Assembly (NCBI RefSeq): GCF_001038425.2
Contig: NZ_LDPV02000020.1
Coordinates: 62,001 to 126,000 of the forward strand
DNA: 64,000 nucleotides
Direction: 5' to 3'
DNA from: Ornithinibacillus contaminans
GTDB lineage: Bacteria > Bacillota > Bacilli > Bacillales > Amphibacillaceae
Shown: positions 1 through 9,753 of the stretch, piece after piece
Layout of the letters: every line of letters begins with the position of its first letter
How positions within the stretch are numbered: position 1 is the first letter of the stretch
Position numbers and translations under genes: made by a program
The notes under the pieces: model-generated
Told to the model about the DNA's origin: nothing
The model's input: the letters and a program-made list of their open reading frames with translations, nothing else
The model's database searches: none

Positions 1-1408
1 CTACCTCTTTTAAATAATCCGTTAAATCCTCAGACATCTTTTTCGTTAAGGTTGTCACTAGCACGCGCTCTTGGAGGTCCACACGTTTGTTAATTTCACC
101 GATTAAGTCATCAATCTGCCCTTCAATTGGACGGACTTCTACTTCCGGATCTAATAATCCTGTAGGACGGATAATTTGCTCGGTCATAATTGGTGTGTGT
201 TCTAATTCATACGGACCTGGCGTAGCCGAAACAAAGATAATTTGCTTCACCTTTTCATCAAATTCGTCAAATTTAAGTGGTCGGTTATCCAAAGCACTTG
301 GTAATCGAAACCCATGGTCTACTAATACTTGCTTCCTTGCTTGGTCCCCATTATACATCCCGCGAATCTGTGGTAAGGTTACATGTGATTCATCTACCAC
401 CACTAGAAAATCATCAGGAAAGAAGTCTAGCAACGTATATGGTGTTGCGCCAGCTTCTCGTAATGTTAAATGTCTGGAATAGTTTTCAATTCCAGAGCAA
501 AATCCCATTTCCCGCATCATTTCCAAATCATAATTCGTACGCTGTTCTAATCGCTGGGCTTCTAACAATTTATTTTGACTTCTGAGTTTCTCAAGTTGTT
601 CCTCAAGTTCCTTTTCTATATTGGCAATTGCTAGCTTTAATTTTTCTTCTCGGGTAACGAAGTGAGACGCTGGGAAAATGGCTACATGCTCCCGGTCTCC
701 TATAATTTCACCAGTTAATGCATCCACCTCACGAATCCGATCAATTTCATCCCCAAAGAATTCAACTCGAATACAATGTTCTTCATGAGAAGCAGGAATT
801 ATTTCAACAGAATCTCCACGCACACGGAACGTACCACGCTGAAAATTAATATCATTTCGTGCATATTGAATATCCACTAATTCGCGTAATAACTGATCAC
901 GATCCTTCTCCATTCCCATCCTTAACGATAAGACCTGGCTGCTATATTCTTCTGGTGACCCTAATCCGTAGATACACGATACACTCGCAACAATCAACAC
1001 ATCATTTCGTTCAAATAGTGCAGATGTAGCCGAGTGACGTAGCTTATCAATTTCATCATTGATACTGGCATCTTTTTCAATGAAGGTATCCGTAGAAGGA
1101 ACATATGCCTCTGGTTGATAATAATCATAATAGCTTACAAAATACTCTACCGCATTATTAGGGAAAAATTCCTTGAACTCACTATATAATTGCCCAGCTA
1201 ACGTTTTATTATGGGCTATTACTAATGTTGGTCGATTTATTTCTTTTACCACATTAGAAACCGTAAATGTTTTCCCAGTACCAGTTGCGCCTAGTAAAGT
1301 TTGATGACGCTGACCGGCTAGAATTCGTTCAACCAATTCCGCGATCGCCTTCGGTTGATCTCCCTGCGGTTCGTATTTAGAAACTAATTCAAACGTATTA
1401 TTTTCCAC
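1..1408 (-). CDS. uvrB: UvrABC system protein B (3' end outside the window)
   Basis: Excinuclease subunit B, the damage-verifying helicase-like subunit of nucleotide excision repair in the cytoplasm. The reading frame starts at a GTG at 1408, preceded by a strong ribosome binding site (GGAGGG), and is open to the window edge, giving about 469 of the usual 660 or so residues. Visible motifs are the Walker A loop GATGTGKT at residues 40-47, the [10 protein letters not shown] beta-hairpin segment typical of UvrB, and a VVDESHV Walker B-type box. A LexA-type box overlaps the promoter, so it is probably SOS inducible as in B. subtilis. In that species uvrA follows; here that side is cut off. Family assignment is certain. 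Confidence 0.97.
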   Translation of the reverse strand, partial: MENNTFELVSKYEPQGDQPKAIAELVERILAGQRHQTLLGATGTGKTFTVSNVVKEINRPTLVIAHNKTLAGQLYSEFKEFFPNNAVEYFVSYYDYYQPEAYVPSTDTFIEKDASINDEIDKLRHSATSALFERNDVLIVASVSCIYGLGSPEEYSSQVLSLRMGMEKDRDQLLRELVDIQYARNDINFQRGTFRVRGDSVEIIPASHEEHCIRVEFFGDEIDRIREVDALTGEIIGDREHVAIFPASHFVTREEKLKLAIANIEKELEEQLEKLRSQNKLLEAQRLEQRTNYDLEMMREMGFCSGIENYSRHLTLREAGATPYTLLDFFPDDFLVVVDESHVTLPQIRGMYNGDQARKQVLVDHGFRLPSALDNRPLKFDEFDEKVKQIIFVSATPGPYELEHTPIMTEQIIRPTGLLDPEVEVRPIEGQIDDLIGEINKRVDLQERVLVTTLTKKMSEDLTDYLKEV

Positions 1409-1449
1409 AGACTTCCCTCCAAATCATTTCCTATTATTAGTGTATCATA

Positions 1450-1489
1450 ATTATAGTACAATTTTAACATAAATGCGAACGAACATTCG
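1450..1489 (-). promoter_or_regulatory. uvrB promoter with LexA (DinR) box
   Basis: Read on the minus strand there is a -10 TATAAT (1450-1455), an 18-nt spacer and a weak -35 TTCGCA (1474-1479). Overlapping the -35 is CGAACGAACATTCG (plus strand, 1476-1489), which matches the Gram-positive LexA consensus CGAAC-N4-GTTCG except for one base. uvrB is a known LexA target in B. subtilis, so SOS control is inferred. Confidence 0.75.
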
Positions 1490-1568
1490 ATTTTTTTGCC
1501 TTTTACATGTAATCTATTAGTTTAGTATACCCGTAACACACGTCCTGCTAGACAAATGGTAAGAAAAA

Positions 1569-1595
1569 ACAACTGCCGATATTATTAGCAGTTGC
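1569..1595 (-). terminator. Terminator after the ykoN-like gene
   Basis: On the minus strand GCAACTGC, an 11-nt loop and GCAGTTG form a hairpin followed by TTTTTT. It abuts the TGA of the ykoN-like gene. Confidence 0.75.
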
Positions 1596-1596
1596 T

Positions 1597-2715
1597 TCAG
1601 GATGGACTCGGGCAAACCTCTCGCAAAATTTCAGCTAATGGCTTCTCATCCAGGTGATGATGATAGCTTTCCCATTGCTTTGCATAGTTTTCTTGTAATG
1701 GCTGATTCGAAAAAAAATAGTTCAATTGCTCTTCAACAGGCTGTTTAATTGGATTAAGTGGTAGTACGACACCTAATTTTTGAAGCTCTAACTCATTTAC
1801 TTTTTCCTGACCAGGTAATGCGTTACAAGTAAAAATTGGCTTATTTTTTTGTAAGCATTCACTAATGGTTACCCCACCTGGCTTTGTGATAACTGCATCC
1901 ACAGAATCATATAGGGCATTCAGTTCCGCCTTGTCATGAACATAGGAAATTGGCGTTATTGATGGATCATTCCGTTGGAGCAACCGTTTGTATAACCTAT
2001 CGTTTTGACCACACAGGACAGAATATTGTAATTCGGGATAATCCGGAAGAATTCTTTCCATAGCACCAACCCCTAAACTGCCACCTGTAATTAAAATATG
2101 TTTCTTTTCAGTTGTTGCCGGTGCATGCTTGCTTCGTGTATGAAAAATTGGATGAACTGGGATTCCTGTTACAAATATTTGTGCTTCCTCTACACCAATG
2201 CCCAGGAGGAACTTCTTCACCGTAATAGATGGCACAAAATGATAATCAATTCCACGTATCCCCCAAATCCGATTTATAAAATAATCCGTATAGACATTTA
2301 CCGTTATAGCGTTTAGTTGCCCCTTCTGTTTTAAGACACTCGCAATATTAGAAGGAAGCGCATGCGTACAAAATAGAATACTCGGCTCATTCTCCTTCAA
2401 TAATTTTTTAAAAAAGGATGTAAACATAGCCTCATATAAAATCTGCCTAGAGCGCTTAGATTGTTGTTTCACGGCTAAATACTGATAGAGTAAATCATAT
2501 GCTTTTGGCATGTAATGTATCCATTTCAAATAAGTCGCTGAAATAAGCCGCTCAATTCTGCCATAACTATAGGAAAGAATATCGACTTTTTCACAATGAA
2601 ATGATTGAATCGTATCCTGCAATTCTTCCATAACCGCATCTGCAACATGATGGTGACCAGTCGGAATTTGCATAAATGGTAAAAAGAGCGCTTCATCCTT
2701 ATGATTTGCTTCCAT
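1597..2715 (-). CDS. ykoN: MGDG-synthase-like glycosyltransferase, YkoN family
   Basis: Probable nucleotide-sugar-dependent glycosyltransferase of the family that includes diacylglycerol glucosyltransferase UgtP and plant MGDG synthase. The 372-residue product has the N-terminal acceptor domain opening with a PTGHHHVADAV motif near residues 18-28, a GGSLGVGAME segment starting the C-terminal GT-B domain, and the nucleotide-sugar motif KPGGVTISE near residue 300. The neighbours (a metallophosphoesterase and a YkoP-like protein) reproduce the B. subtilis ykoN-ykoP-ykoQ neighbourhood, which is the main reason for the name. The acceptor is unknown; a membrane lipid is the family expectation. It is divergent from the metallophosphoesterase with 96 bp between them. 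Confidence 0.8.
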   Translation of the reverse strand: MEANHKDEALFLPFMQIPTGHHHVADAVMEELQDTIQSFHCEKVDILSYSYGRIERLISATYLKWIHYMPKAYDLLYQYLAVKQQSKRSRQILYEAMFTSFFKKLLKENEPSILFCTHALPSNIASVLKQKGQLNAITVNVYTDYFINRIWGIRGIDYHFVPSITVKKFLLGIGVEEAQIFVTGIPVHPIFHTRSKHAPATTEKKHILITGGSLGVGAMERILPDYPELQYSVLCGQNDRLYKRLLQRNDPSITPISYVHDKAELNALYDSVDAVITKPGGVTISECLQKNKPIFTCNALPGQEKVNELELQKLGVVLPLNPIKQPVEEQLNYFFSNQPLQENYAKQWESYHHHLDEKPLAEILREVCPSPS

Positions 2716-2811
2716 TAGTTACACTCCCTCATCCGCACAATTGAATCCCTTGAATTACCAATGCTACAAAGGATAGAAGCATGTTATAATCCTTCTCGAG
2801 GAGGAATTTAA

Positions 2812-3627
2812 TTGGTTTATATCATTTCTACGATACTATTAATCGTTATTAGTTTTTTCCTATACAAAGCAAATCAAAACACGAAAGATATTAAAATAAA
2901 TAAAATCCAAATACCATCTAAGCAGCATGTCCATCAATCTACCTTATCGATACTACATTTATCCGACTTACATCTTGAAAATATATCGATTACCCCATCA
3001 GAATTAGCCGTTAAATTACAGGAAGAAAAACCAGATATCATTGCATTGACTGGTGACTTTCTTGACCGAAAGCGTACCATTCCTAAATTAGTCCCCTATC
3101 TAGAGGTTTTGCAAAGCATGAAACCGACACACGGAATTTTTGCTGTCCTAGGCAATCATGATTATGTCCTTCATGAGGAAAATTTAGTGAAACTAAAAGA
3201 TCTGTTAACACAATACGGCTGCCATGTTATGCAAAATACAAGTATTCCAATCAAATTTAAGGATCAAATGATAAATGTTATTGGAATTGACGACTACAGC
3301 ACCAAGCGAAGTGATTTGCAACTGGCTTACCAAAACGTACAGGATGGCTTAAATATTGTCCTAACCCATGATCCCAATGTCGTATTGGAAATGGATTCGT
3401 ATCGATTTGACTATTTACTTGCTGGTCATTTTCACGGTGGACAAATTCGCTATCCGAAAGCATTTCATCTCGTAAAAATGGGCAAGCTCCCTCGCCTTAA
3501 CATGGTAAAAGGCTTGCACATTCATAATGACTCACCATTTTATATTAGTGAAGGTCTTGGTCAAACTGGTGTTAACATTCGTATCGGTAGTCGACCAGAA
3601 ATCACGTTACACGATGTTGCGATTTAA
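2812..3627 (+). CDS. ykoQ: Membrane-anchored metallophosphoesterase, YkoQ-like
   Basis: Calcineurin-type phosphoesterase of 271 residues with one N-terminal membrane segment (residues 1-17), so the catalytic domain is probably surface or membrane associated. Metal-ligand motifs are visible in order: SDLHLEN (about 52-58), TGDFLDR, GNHDY, THDP and GHFHGGQ. The start is a TTG at 2812, supported by the strong GAGGAGG sequence just upstream. Relatives in this family include UDP-2,3-diacylglucosamine hydrolase-like enzymes, but the substrate cannot be read from the sequence. It is convergent with the ykoP-like gene, the two stops overlapping by 4 bp. Confidence 0.8.
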   Translation: MVYIISTILLIVISFFLYKANQNTKDIKINKIQIPSKQHVHQSTLSILHLSDLHLENISITPSELAVKLQEEKPDIIALTGDFLDRKRTIPKLVPYLEVLQSMKPTHGIFAVLGNHDYVLHEENLVKLKDLLTQYGCHVMQNTSIPIKFKDQMINVIGIDDYSTKRSDLQLAYQNVQDGLNIVLTHDPNVVLEMDSYRFDYLLAGHFHGGQIRYPKAFHLVKMGKLPRLNMVKGLHIHNDSPFYISEGLGQTGVNIRIGSRPEITLHDVAI

Positions 3628-4172
3628 TTTGAAATAGAGCCATATCTAGTTACTAACTCATCCTTCGACATAAATAGGTACACAGGCTCCACCTGTCGAG
3701 GTGAGTTAGCTAGATAATTGATTGGTGCGAACGTTAAGCGCTTATAAGCTCGGTAATATGAATTTTTTATCATGACATTCTCAAAACCTAGCCGTGAGGA
3801 TCCTTGATAAAGGGTGGTAATGCCGATAATCCCTTTTATCTCCTGTGACCGCTTATGCTGTTGTACATACTCCGCTAGTAAAGGCAACGCTCGTTTTACC
3901 ATATGATATATATATACTGCCCGCTTCGTATCACTTGTAACCGTAAATAATTCATTCATTATTTTCACATTATGTAGGTGAATTTTCAGCAATAGATCAT
4001 CCTTATGAATCACCGTACCATCCTTAAGAACTGTCTTCCTCCCCTTATATCTCGTTAACCGCACGCGAAATAACGAACGTTCTTCCTGTGCATCTGCCAC
4101 ATACCGTAATCTCGTACAGCTGTAATACACCGGATCAAGTGCATTCCAAACCCCTAACAAATAACTTTTCAT
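3624..4172 (-). CDS. ykoP: YkoP-like protein of unknown function
   Basis: Basic, soluble-looking protein of 182 residues with no signal peptide or clear catalytic motif. Many Arg and Tyr residues occur in the first third (for example RLRYVADAQEERSLF). It resembles B. subtilis YkoP in length and in sharing a neighbourhood with ykoN and ykoQ homologues. A role in lipid or sugar modification next to the glycosyltransferase would be guesswork. The assignment rests on size and gene context, so the name is tentative. Confidence 0.6.
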   Translation of the reverse strand: MKSYLLGVWNALDPVYYSCTRLRYVADAQEERSLFRVRLTRYKGRKTVLKDGTVIHKDDLLLKIHLHNVKIMNELFTVTSDTKRAVYIYHMVKRALPLLAEYVQQHKRSQEIKGIIGITTLYQGSSRLGFENVMIKNSYYRAYKRLTFAPINYLANSPRQVEPVYLFMSKDELVTRYGSISN

Positions 4173-4240
4173 CCATATAATTATCCTTCCTGTAAATATT
4201 TTGCATTCCTTAGTTTGCTTGAAATCACAAAAAATAAACG

Positions 4241-4280
4241 AAAAATCCGCATCACATAAAAAATATGATACGGATTTTTT
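4241..4280 (-). terminator. Terminator after minJ
   Basis: AAAAATCCG(C)ATCACAT and ATATGAT(A)CGGATTTTTT form a long hairpin with a run of T on the minus strand. It lies 80-115 bp beyond the minJ stop and is nearly symmetrical, so it could also work on the plus strand. Confidence 0.75.
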
Positions 4281-4356
4281 GATAGCTATCTGGATACAGA
4301 TGTTGGACTACTAGAATACAACATCCGTGTCTAACTCAACTTATTTCATACAAATT

Positions 4357-5529
4357 TCACTTCATTGCTCGATAAGGATCCCCGACAAAAATGAGTCCTA
4401 ACTCATGATGATCTCCTTCATACATCGCACTTTGTACAAAGCGGATTTCACCATTTTTATCGATTAATTCAATCTTAAAGAATGATCCAGTCTGTTGAAG
4501 TGCTTCATACAGCTCTTCTACACTATGAACTTTTTGTCCATTTACCTTGGAGATGGTTTCCCCAATCAAAATCGCTAGTCGGTCAGCAGGGGATCCCGGA
4601 ATAATGCTTAATACCTTTAAGCCATCATTTGTATGATTAAAATAAGGACGTTTTCCATGATCATACATTAGGATGCGGTAATTAAGCATCTCTCTTCCGA
4701 ATATAGCAATAATTATGGCTACAATAGACAACCAAGGGATATATACACTACCTATTGCAATCACAAGAACTAAAACACCTAACAGAGAAATTGATTTTGC
4801 CAATCGTTTCGCAACAAGCTGTGGCAAGTGGCCTTTCACCACATGTTCAAAGCCAATCAAGAACGGAAAAAGCACAATACCATACTGTTCTTCCCCCATG
4901 GATAACATTGGCCAATAAGGGGCAATCGGCTCAATTAAGCCGGCTGGAACGAAAATAAAAAATGGTATGATTGCAAATTTCTTGATAAAATGTCTTCCGA
5001 TCCAGCTACCACGCTCACCTAGGACCAATGAGGGATATGTATCATTATGTCTTGTTCTCTTTAATAATAAGGCTTCAACAAGTAAAAACAAGCCAAGTAA
5101 AATTGTTAATGCTACGAAATTTGTATTATCCTGGACCGATAAAAAATCTACGTATTCCGTTACCATCGGTAAAAGTAATAAAATAATGCTCGTTATACCA
5201 ATCGTATAACTCGGTGAAAGCATGGTAAATCGCAATGACAAGCTTACTAATATCATAACAATCCCTAGTACAAGTAACACTTCATAGGAAACTACCATTC
5301 CAACCCCTAACGATAGTAACGATACTATCAAACCAATACCAAGCGATAAACCGAATGTATCTTTCCATTCCGAAAAAACATCAAAAACCTTCGTACCAAA
5401 GTAATTGCGCTCTCGTTTAACCCGTCTTACACCTGCCAAAATTACTAGAGCAATCGCCCAATATAAAAGTGGATTTAGGAATAACCTACCAATCCCTTTT
5501 CCTAGCTCCACTAACCAATCCTCAACCAT
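4357..5529 (-). CDS. minJ: Cell-division topology protein MinJ (membrane PDZ protein)
   Basis: Polytopic membrane protein that in B. subtilis links DivIVA to MinCD and so places the division inhibitor at poles and septa. About seven or eight hydrophobic segments fill the first 290 residues and a C-terminal PDZ domain follows (GSPADRLAILIGE, VNGQKVHS). I chose the ATG at 5529 (MVEDWL..., 390 residues) because it has an AAGGTGAT ribosome binding site and matches MinJ length (397 in B. subtilis). The upstream in-frame extension to 5688 runs into the palindromic repeat and is not coding. Its neighbour ctpB is conserved next to it in B. subtilis. Confidence 0.88.
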   Translation of the reverse strand: MVEDWLVELGKGIGRLFLNPLLYWAIALVILAGVRRVKRERNYFGTKVFDVFSEWKDTFGLSLGIGLIVSLLSLGVGMVVSYEVLLVLGIVMILVSLSLRFTMLSPSYTIGITSIILLLLPMVTEYVDFLSVQDNTNFVALTILLGLFLLVEALLLKRTRHNDTYPSLVLGERGSWIGRHFIKKFAIIPFFIFVPAGLIEPIAPYWPMLSMGEEQYGIVLFPFLIGFEHVVKGHLPQLVAKRLAKSISLLGVLVLVIAIGSVYIPWLSIVAIIIAIFGREMLNYRILMYDHGKRPYFNHTNDGLKVLSIIPGSPADRLAILIGETISKVNGQKVHSVEELYEALQQTGSFFKIELIDKNGEIRFVQSAMYEGDHHELGLIFVGDPYRAMK

Positions 5530-5649
5530 AATCCTAATCACCTTCCACCATGCAATGCTGTCTATCCTTTTAATTATAACCTTATATATTCGCCATTTGT
5601 CGATTTTTTTCCTGCTTTTCCAATAGAAAAGTAAAAAAGGCAAAAAAAT

Positions 5650-5749
5650 GCGGCTGGGACTAAAAAGATAAAAGGAAGTACAATGCACGACGCCCGAAAT
5701 GGCTAGTATGCAACCATATTCGGCTTTATCTTGATTTATATCCAGCCGC
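5650..5749. repeat. Dispersed palindromic repeat, copy R1 (short, divergent)
   Basis: The ends GCGGCTGGGAC and TCCAGCCGC are complementary and enclose about 80 bp with AGATAAA and TTATCTTGA segments. On the minus strand the hairpin is followed by ATTTTTTTG, so it also serves as the terminator of ctpB. It is the most divergent of six related elements in the window. Confidence 0.65.
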
Positions 5750-5772
5750 TATTTTTTTAGAAACATTATGTC

Positions 5773-7254
5773 TTAATACAGAACCTCTAATGCTTTTTCT
5801 AACTGATTATCATCGCTGCCGCTACGGATTTTTTCAACGAGCTTTGCTTCTAATGTAGCTGCGGTTTCCTGGTCTACAACACCTGATGTCTGAAGATCAT
5901 TGTCCTTTTGAAAAGCTTTAACAGCATTTTCTGTTGCTTTACTAAAGTAACCATCCGTTCTATCAGTGTCATATCCTAAGCCATTTAACATTAATTGGAC
6001 ATTACCAATTTTTTCATCTGACTGATCATATTGAAGTGATTCCTCAATTTGAATCGGATTTGCATAGAAATATGCTGGCTGATCGATTTCAACGGTTGGC
6101 TCTACCCCAACCTCATGAATCCAATTCCCTTCCGGTGATAACCACTTAAAGAATGTTAATTTCACAGTACTTCCATCTCCCAGTGGCACAGCCTGCTGTA
6201 CGGTTCCTTTTCCAAAGGAGGCCGTACCAACTACATCATAGCCAATTTCTTTCATTGCAACAGCTAGAATTTCAGATGCAGAAGCACTTCCTTCGTTCAC
6301 AATGACATTAATTGGGTAATCCTTCTTCTTCTCTAACGTCGAATAATATGGTGTCTTCTCTCCATTTTGATCCTCAATTTGTACATATGGAACATCCTTT
6401 GGAACGAAATTCATCAATATTTCCTCCACAATATTGAGAAGTCCTCCTGGATTTCCACGTACATCTATAACTAAACCTTCCATCCCATCGTCTTCTAATG
6501 CTTTTAACTGGGTGTTAAAATCATCTGCAGTTGTTTCTGAAAAACTGGTTATTTCAATAACACCGGTCTTTTTACCATCGACCGTCTTCATTTCTGAATA
6601 AACTGTTTCAATAGGGATGGTATCTCGTACTATGGTAATTTCAAAAGGCTCTGTTGCCCCTGCACGAAGAATCGTTAAGACAACCTCTGATCCTTTTTCC
6701 CCGCGAATTTTTGCTACTGCTTCATTCAAGTCATAGCCTTCTAATGACTCACCATCTACTTCTAAAACTTGGTCATTTGGACGTAAGCCAACTTTTTCTG
6801 CGGGTGAATCTTTAATCGGAGCAACAATCGTTACCATGCCATTGACCATACTAACCTCAGCACCAATTCCTTCAAACTCAGATTCAATTTGTTCATTGAA
6901 TTGGTCCATAGTTTCTACATCCATGTAGGTACTATAAGGATCTCCAAGGGTTGCAAGCATCCCTTCAATTGCGCCTTCGATTAATTGTTGTTCATCTGCA
7001 CCTTCTAAATAGTTGTCTTTGATTAGGTTATAGGCTTGAGCAACCTTTGACCACTCAGCAGGTACATTCGTTTGCTGCTCAATCGCCTGCCCTTCCTTCG
7101 CATCATCATCTACAGAAGCATTGCCATTTAATCCTTGTTCTGGATTGTCTGTATGCGCCATAGTCACACCTAAGTAAGCTCCTAAAAAGCCTAACACTAG
7201 AGCTCCAGCTAAAATAAGTACAATATGTACCTTTGTTAATTTCATTTTCTTCAC
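5773..7254 (-). CDS. ctpB: S41-family carboxyl-terminal processing protease CtpB
   Basis: Secreted, membrane-anchored serine protease of 493 residues. In B. subtilis CtpB cleaves SpoIVFA during the SpoIIIG-to-SigK checkpoint of sporulation. Order of domains: N-terminal membrane segment (about 10-30), tail-interacting helices, PDZ (about 120-200), S41 catalytic domain with the Ser in NEGSASASEI and the Lys in SFGKGTVQQ, and a C-terminal peptidoglycan-binding domain (LMLNGLGYDTD... AVKAFQKDNDL). The gene is next to minJ as in B. subtilis. It is followed by a repeat that also forms a terminator. Confidence 0.93.
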   Translation of the reverse strand: MKKMKLTKVHIVLILAGALVLGFLGAYLGVTMAHTDNPEQGLNGNASVDDDAKEGQAIEQQTNVPAEWSKVAQAYNLIKDNYLEGADEQQLIEGAIEGMLATLGDPYSTYMDVETMDQFNEQIESEFEGIGAEVSMVNGMVTIVAPIKDSPAEKVGLRPNDQVLEVDGESLEGYDLNEAVAKIRGEKGSEVVLTILRAGATEPFEITIVRDTIPIETVYSEMKTVDGKKTGVIEITSFSETTADDFNTQLKALEDDGMEGLVIDVRGNPGGLLNIVEEILMNFVPKDVPYVQIEDQNGEKTPYYSTLEKKKDYPINVIVNEGSASASEILAVAMKEIGYDVVGTASFGKGTVQQAVPLGDGSTVKLTFFKWLSPEGNWIHEVGVEPTVEIDQPAYFYANPIQIEESLQYDQSDEKIGNVQLMLNGLGYDTDRTDGYFSKATENAVKAFQKDNDLQTSGVVDQETAATLEAKLVEKIRSGSDDNQLEKALEVLY

Positions 7255-7441
7255 CTCTAGTATATGTTATATGTTTGAAAGTGCACGTGAACGCAAAATA
7301 AGCTAGAAATATTTCACGATCGGGAAATTATTTTAGTTATGGATAACCTCTTACTAAATCCTATTCTCTAATCATAACGAAAAAAACTTCTTCATGCCAA
7401 ACTTTTGTCTAAAAAGAATTCACTCATCCTGTTTATGGAAT

Positions 7442-7478
7442 AAAAAAAGTATTACACGACATGTGTAATACTTTTTGA
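7442..7478 (-). terminator. Terminator after the M23 gene
   Basis: AAAAAGTATTACAC and GTGTAATACTTTTT are perfectly complementary around GACAT. The element lies just past the M23 stop and is symmetrical. Confidence 0.85.
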
Positions 7479-7489
7479 GAAAACAAAGG

Positions 7490-8815
7490 TTATGGTAAGT
7501 AATTTAATGGATTTACGACATTTGAATTCGGTGGATAAAATCCTATCCAACCACCTTTGTGAACTTCAAAGTGTAAATGTGGTCCAGTACTATTTCCAGT
7601 GGAGCCCATGTAGCCAATTAAATCACCTTGTTTAACAACTTGTCCATTTTCAATCGCAAAGCCATTTAAATGAGCGTAAAGTGTCGTAAAATCATCATTT
7701 ACGACTAGGATATGATTTCCATATGTCCAAGAGAGATTCCCTTTTACAGCTACTCCAGAGGTAGCAGCATAAACAGGTGTCCCAACTGAATTCGCAATAT
7801 CAATTCCTAGGTGGAAATCACCTGGAACCCCAGTAACTGGGTCAACTCGATAGCTAAACTTCGATGATAATCTACCATTTGCCGGCCAAATCATCGTTCC
7901 ATTTCCGGCAGCTGGTTTAGAAAGCTGTTGTAACTCGCTTTGTGCTAGTTGCTTAGCTTTTTCCTTCGCCTGAGCCTGTAAATTTAACATTGCTTGCTCA
8001 TCTTCTAATGTAAACATATATTCTTCTAAATGATGATGTTCTTCTTCAAGCTGAGCCATTAATGTTTGTCTTTCGGCCTTTTGATCATCTAATTGATTTT
8101 CCAAAGCCACCAGTTCTTTTTTCTGATCCTCTAAGGCTACTTTCTGATCTTCCACTTTTACTTTTTTATCTTCAATTTCTGTTTTATTATCTTCTACTGC
8201 TACTTTTTTACTTTCCACCTGCTGTTTATCATTTGCTAATGAATCCATGATTGCTTTATCCTGATCCATCATAATATTAACAGCAGCGGTTCTCGTAATA
8301 AAATCTGAAAAACTAGTAGAACCCAATAGTACTTCTAAATAGACCATTGAGCCTCCACTTTTTTGAATAGAACGAAGACGGTCGGCAAGTAGTGCTTCCC
8401 GTTCCTTAATACGTTCCATTAAAACCTCAATCTCATCCTCTAATTCTGCAATTTGATTGGTAAGATCCTCAATTTTAACTTTCAACGCATTAATTTCCTT
8501 GTTCGTGGCGTCAATTTCGCCTTGTTTTGCTTGAATTGAATTTTTTGTGCTCTCTAACTCTTGATCAAGCGCATCAATTTGCTCCTGAACACTTGCTTGC
8601 TTATTCAAGTTTTCATTAATCTTCTGCTCAGTTTCATTCTTAGAGCCTTGAAGCTTTTCTTTCTCTTCATTCAGTTGTAATTGCTCTTTTTCTAATTCCT
8701 TAATTTCTTGTTGAAGTTCCTCTTTACTCTGTGCGGAAACAGTACTCCAATCAATAGAGACGGAGCTCAGTGTCAAAAGACCAATCAATAAACCTATTCC
8801 TACCTTTTTTTTCAT
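7490..8815 (-). CDS. Coiled-coil M23 peptidoglycan hydrolase (EnvC/CwlO-like), likely FtsEX partner
   Basis: Secreted cell-wall hydrolase of 441 residues. A signal peptide ends near residue 28 (VSAQS), a long Glu/Lys/Gln-rich coiled coil covers about 30-290 with the GGSMVYLEVLLGSTSF insertion typical of EnvC/PcsB/CwlO-type proteins, and a C-terminal M23 LytM domain carries the zinc ligands in FHLGIDIA and GPHLHFEVH. In other bacteria such coiled-coil proteins bind the extracellular loop of FtsX and are switched on by FtsE ATPase activity. The gene lies directly downstream of ftsE-ftsX (45 bp gap), which supports the same partnership here. That B. subtilis lacks it at this position is from memory. 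Confidence 0.85.
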   Translation of the reverse strand: MKKKVGIGLLIGLLTLSSVSIDWSTVSAQSKEELQQEIKELEKEQLQLNEEKEKLQGSKNETEQKINENLNKQASVQEQIDALDQELESTKNSIQAKQGEIDATNKEINALKVKIEDLTNQIAELEDEIEVLMERIKEREALLADRLRSIQKSGGSMVYLEVLLGSTSFSDFITRTAAVNIMMDQDKAIMDSLANDKQQVESKKVAVEDNKTEIEDKKVKVEDQKVALEDQKKELVALENQLDDQKAERQTLMAQLEEEHHHLEEYMFTLEDEQAMLNLQAQAKEKAKQLAQSELQQLSKPAAGNGTMIWPANGRLSSKFSYRVDPVTGVPGDFHLGIDIANSVGTPVYAATSGVAVKGNLSWTYGNHILVVNDDFTTLYAHLNGFAIENGQVVKQGDLIGYMGSTGNSTGPHLHFEVHKGGWIGFYPPNSNVVNPLNYLP

Positions 8816-8859
8816 CGATTATCCCCTGCCTTCACGTAAACTAGCAATTGTTCCGTCTA

Positions 8860-9753
8860 TTAAACTTTCAAGAACTTACGAACACTCATCAAACTACCCC
8901 AAATTCCAATTCCAGCACCAACTACTAAGATTATTAACGCTAACTGCCAAGCAAATGGATTAAATGGCAAAATTTCCACAAACGCAATCGAGTTCATTCC
9001 ACCAACACTAGCTTCAATTACTTTATATCCAGCTAACACACCAATAATTGGGATAACCGAACCAAGTACTCCAAGTAACAATCCTTCTACAAAGAATGGC
9101 CCGCGTATGAAACCATTAGTTGCACCTACTAGCTTCATAATTCCAATTTCTCTACTTCTAGCCATGATAGTAAGCTTAATTGTATTAGAAATTAAGAATA
9201 TCGCTGTTAACACAAGTCCAGCGATTAAAACAATTCCAATCGTTCTTGCTAGACTAGTAAATTTAAATAAATTCTGTGCTACTTCTTGTCCATAGGTAAT
9301 GGAATCAACAAAGTCCAAATCAGCCACTTCCTCCGCAATCACTTGCGTATCCTGAGGATCAACAGCCTTAATAATATAAGCATGGTTTAACGGATTTTCT
9401 TGCTCATATAACTCCCAAACTTCGCCGCCTTCACCCATACTAGCAATCAAACTACTTAACTCGTCATCTTTAGAGGAGAAAATAACCGATTCTACACCTG
9501 AAATCTGTTCAATTTCATCTCCAAGTGCAAGTACTTGTTCATCATTAGCCGTGAGATCAATTAGCACCTTCACCACGACATCTTCTTCTACTTTACTTGC
9601 CATATGGTTTAAATTTAGTATCAACCCTAAAAAGGCTCCCACTAATAATAGTGTCATGGTAACAGCACCAACAGAAGCAACTGTCATCCAACCATTACGA
9701 TAGATGTTTTTTAATCCTTCACGAAAATGTCTTTTAATCGTTCTAGCCTTCAT
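8860..9753 (-). CDS. ftsX: Cell-division ABC transporter permease FtsX
   Basis: Membrane subunit of the FtsEX complex, which transmits ATP hydrolysis in the cytoplasm to activation of peptidoglycan hydrolases outside. Four membrane segments are visible: one after the N-terminus, then three in the C-terminal half separated from it by an extracellular domain of about 120 residues. I chose the ATG at 9753 (MKARTIKRHFREG, 297 residues) because GAGGTG lies 9 nt upstream and known FtsX proteins start here; an upstream alternative start at 9786 falls inside ftsE. The gene overlaps ftsE by 11 bp, so the two are translationally coupled. Confidence 0.93.
   Translation of the reverse strand: MKARTIKRHFREGLKNIYRNGWMTVASVGAVTMTLLLVGAFLGLILNLNHMASKVEEDVVVKVLIDLTANDEQVLALGDEIEQISGVESVIFSSKDDELSSLIASMGEGGEVWELYEQENPLNHAYIIKAVDPQDTQVIAEEVADLDFVDSITYGQEVAQNLFKFTSLARTIGIVLIAGLVLTAIFLISNTIKLTIMARSREIGIMKLVGATNGFIRGPFFVEGLLLGVLGSVIPIIGVLAGYKVIEASVGGMNSIAFVEILPFNPFAWQLALIILVVGAGIGIWGSLMSVRKFLKV

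Noticed and set aside
5530-5688. N-terminal extension of minJ by 53 codons
   Set aside because: It reads through the palindromic repeat R1, has no ribosome binding site, and MinJ length agrees with the ATG at 5529.
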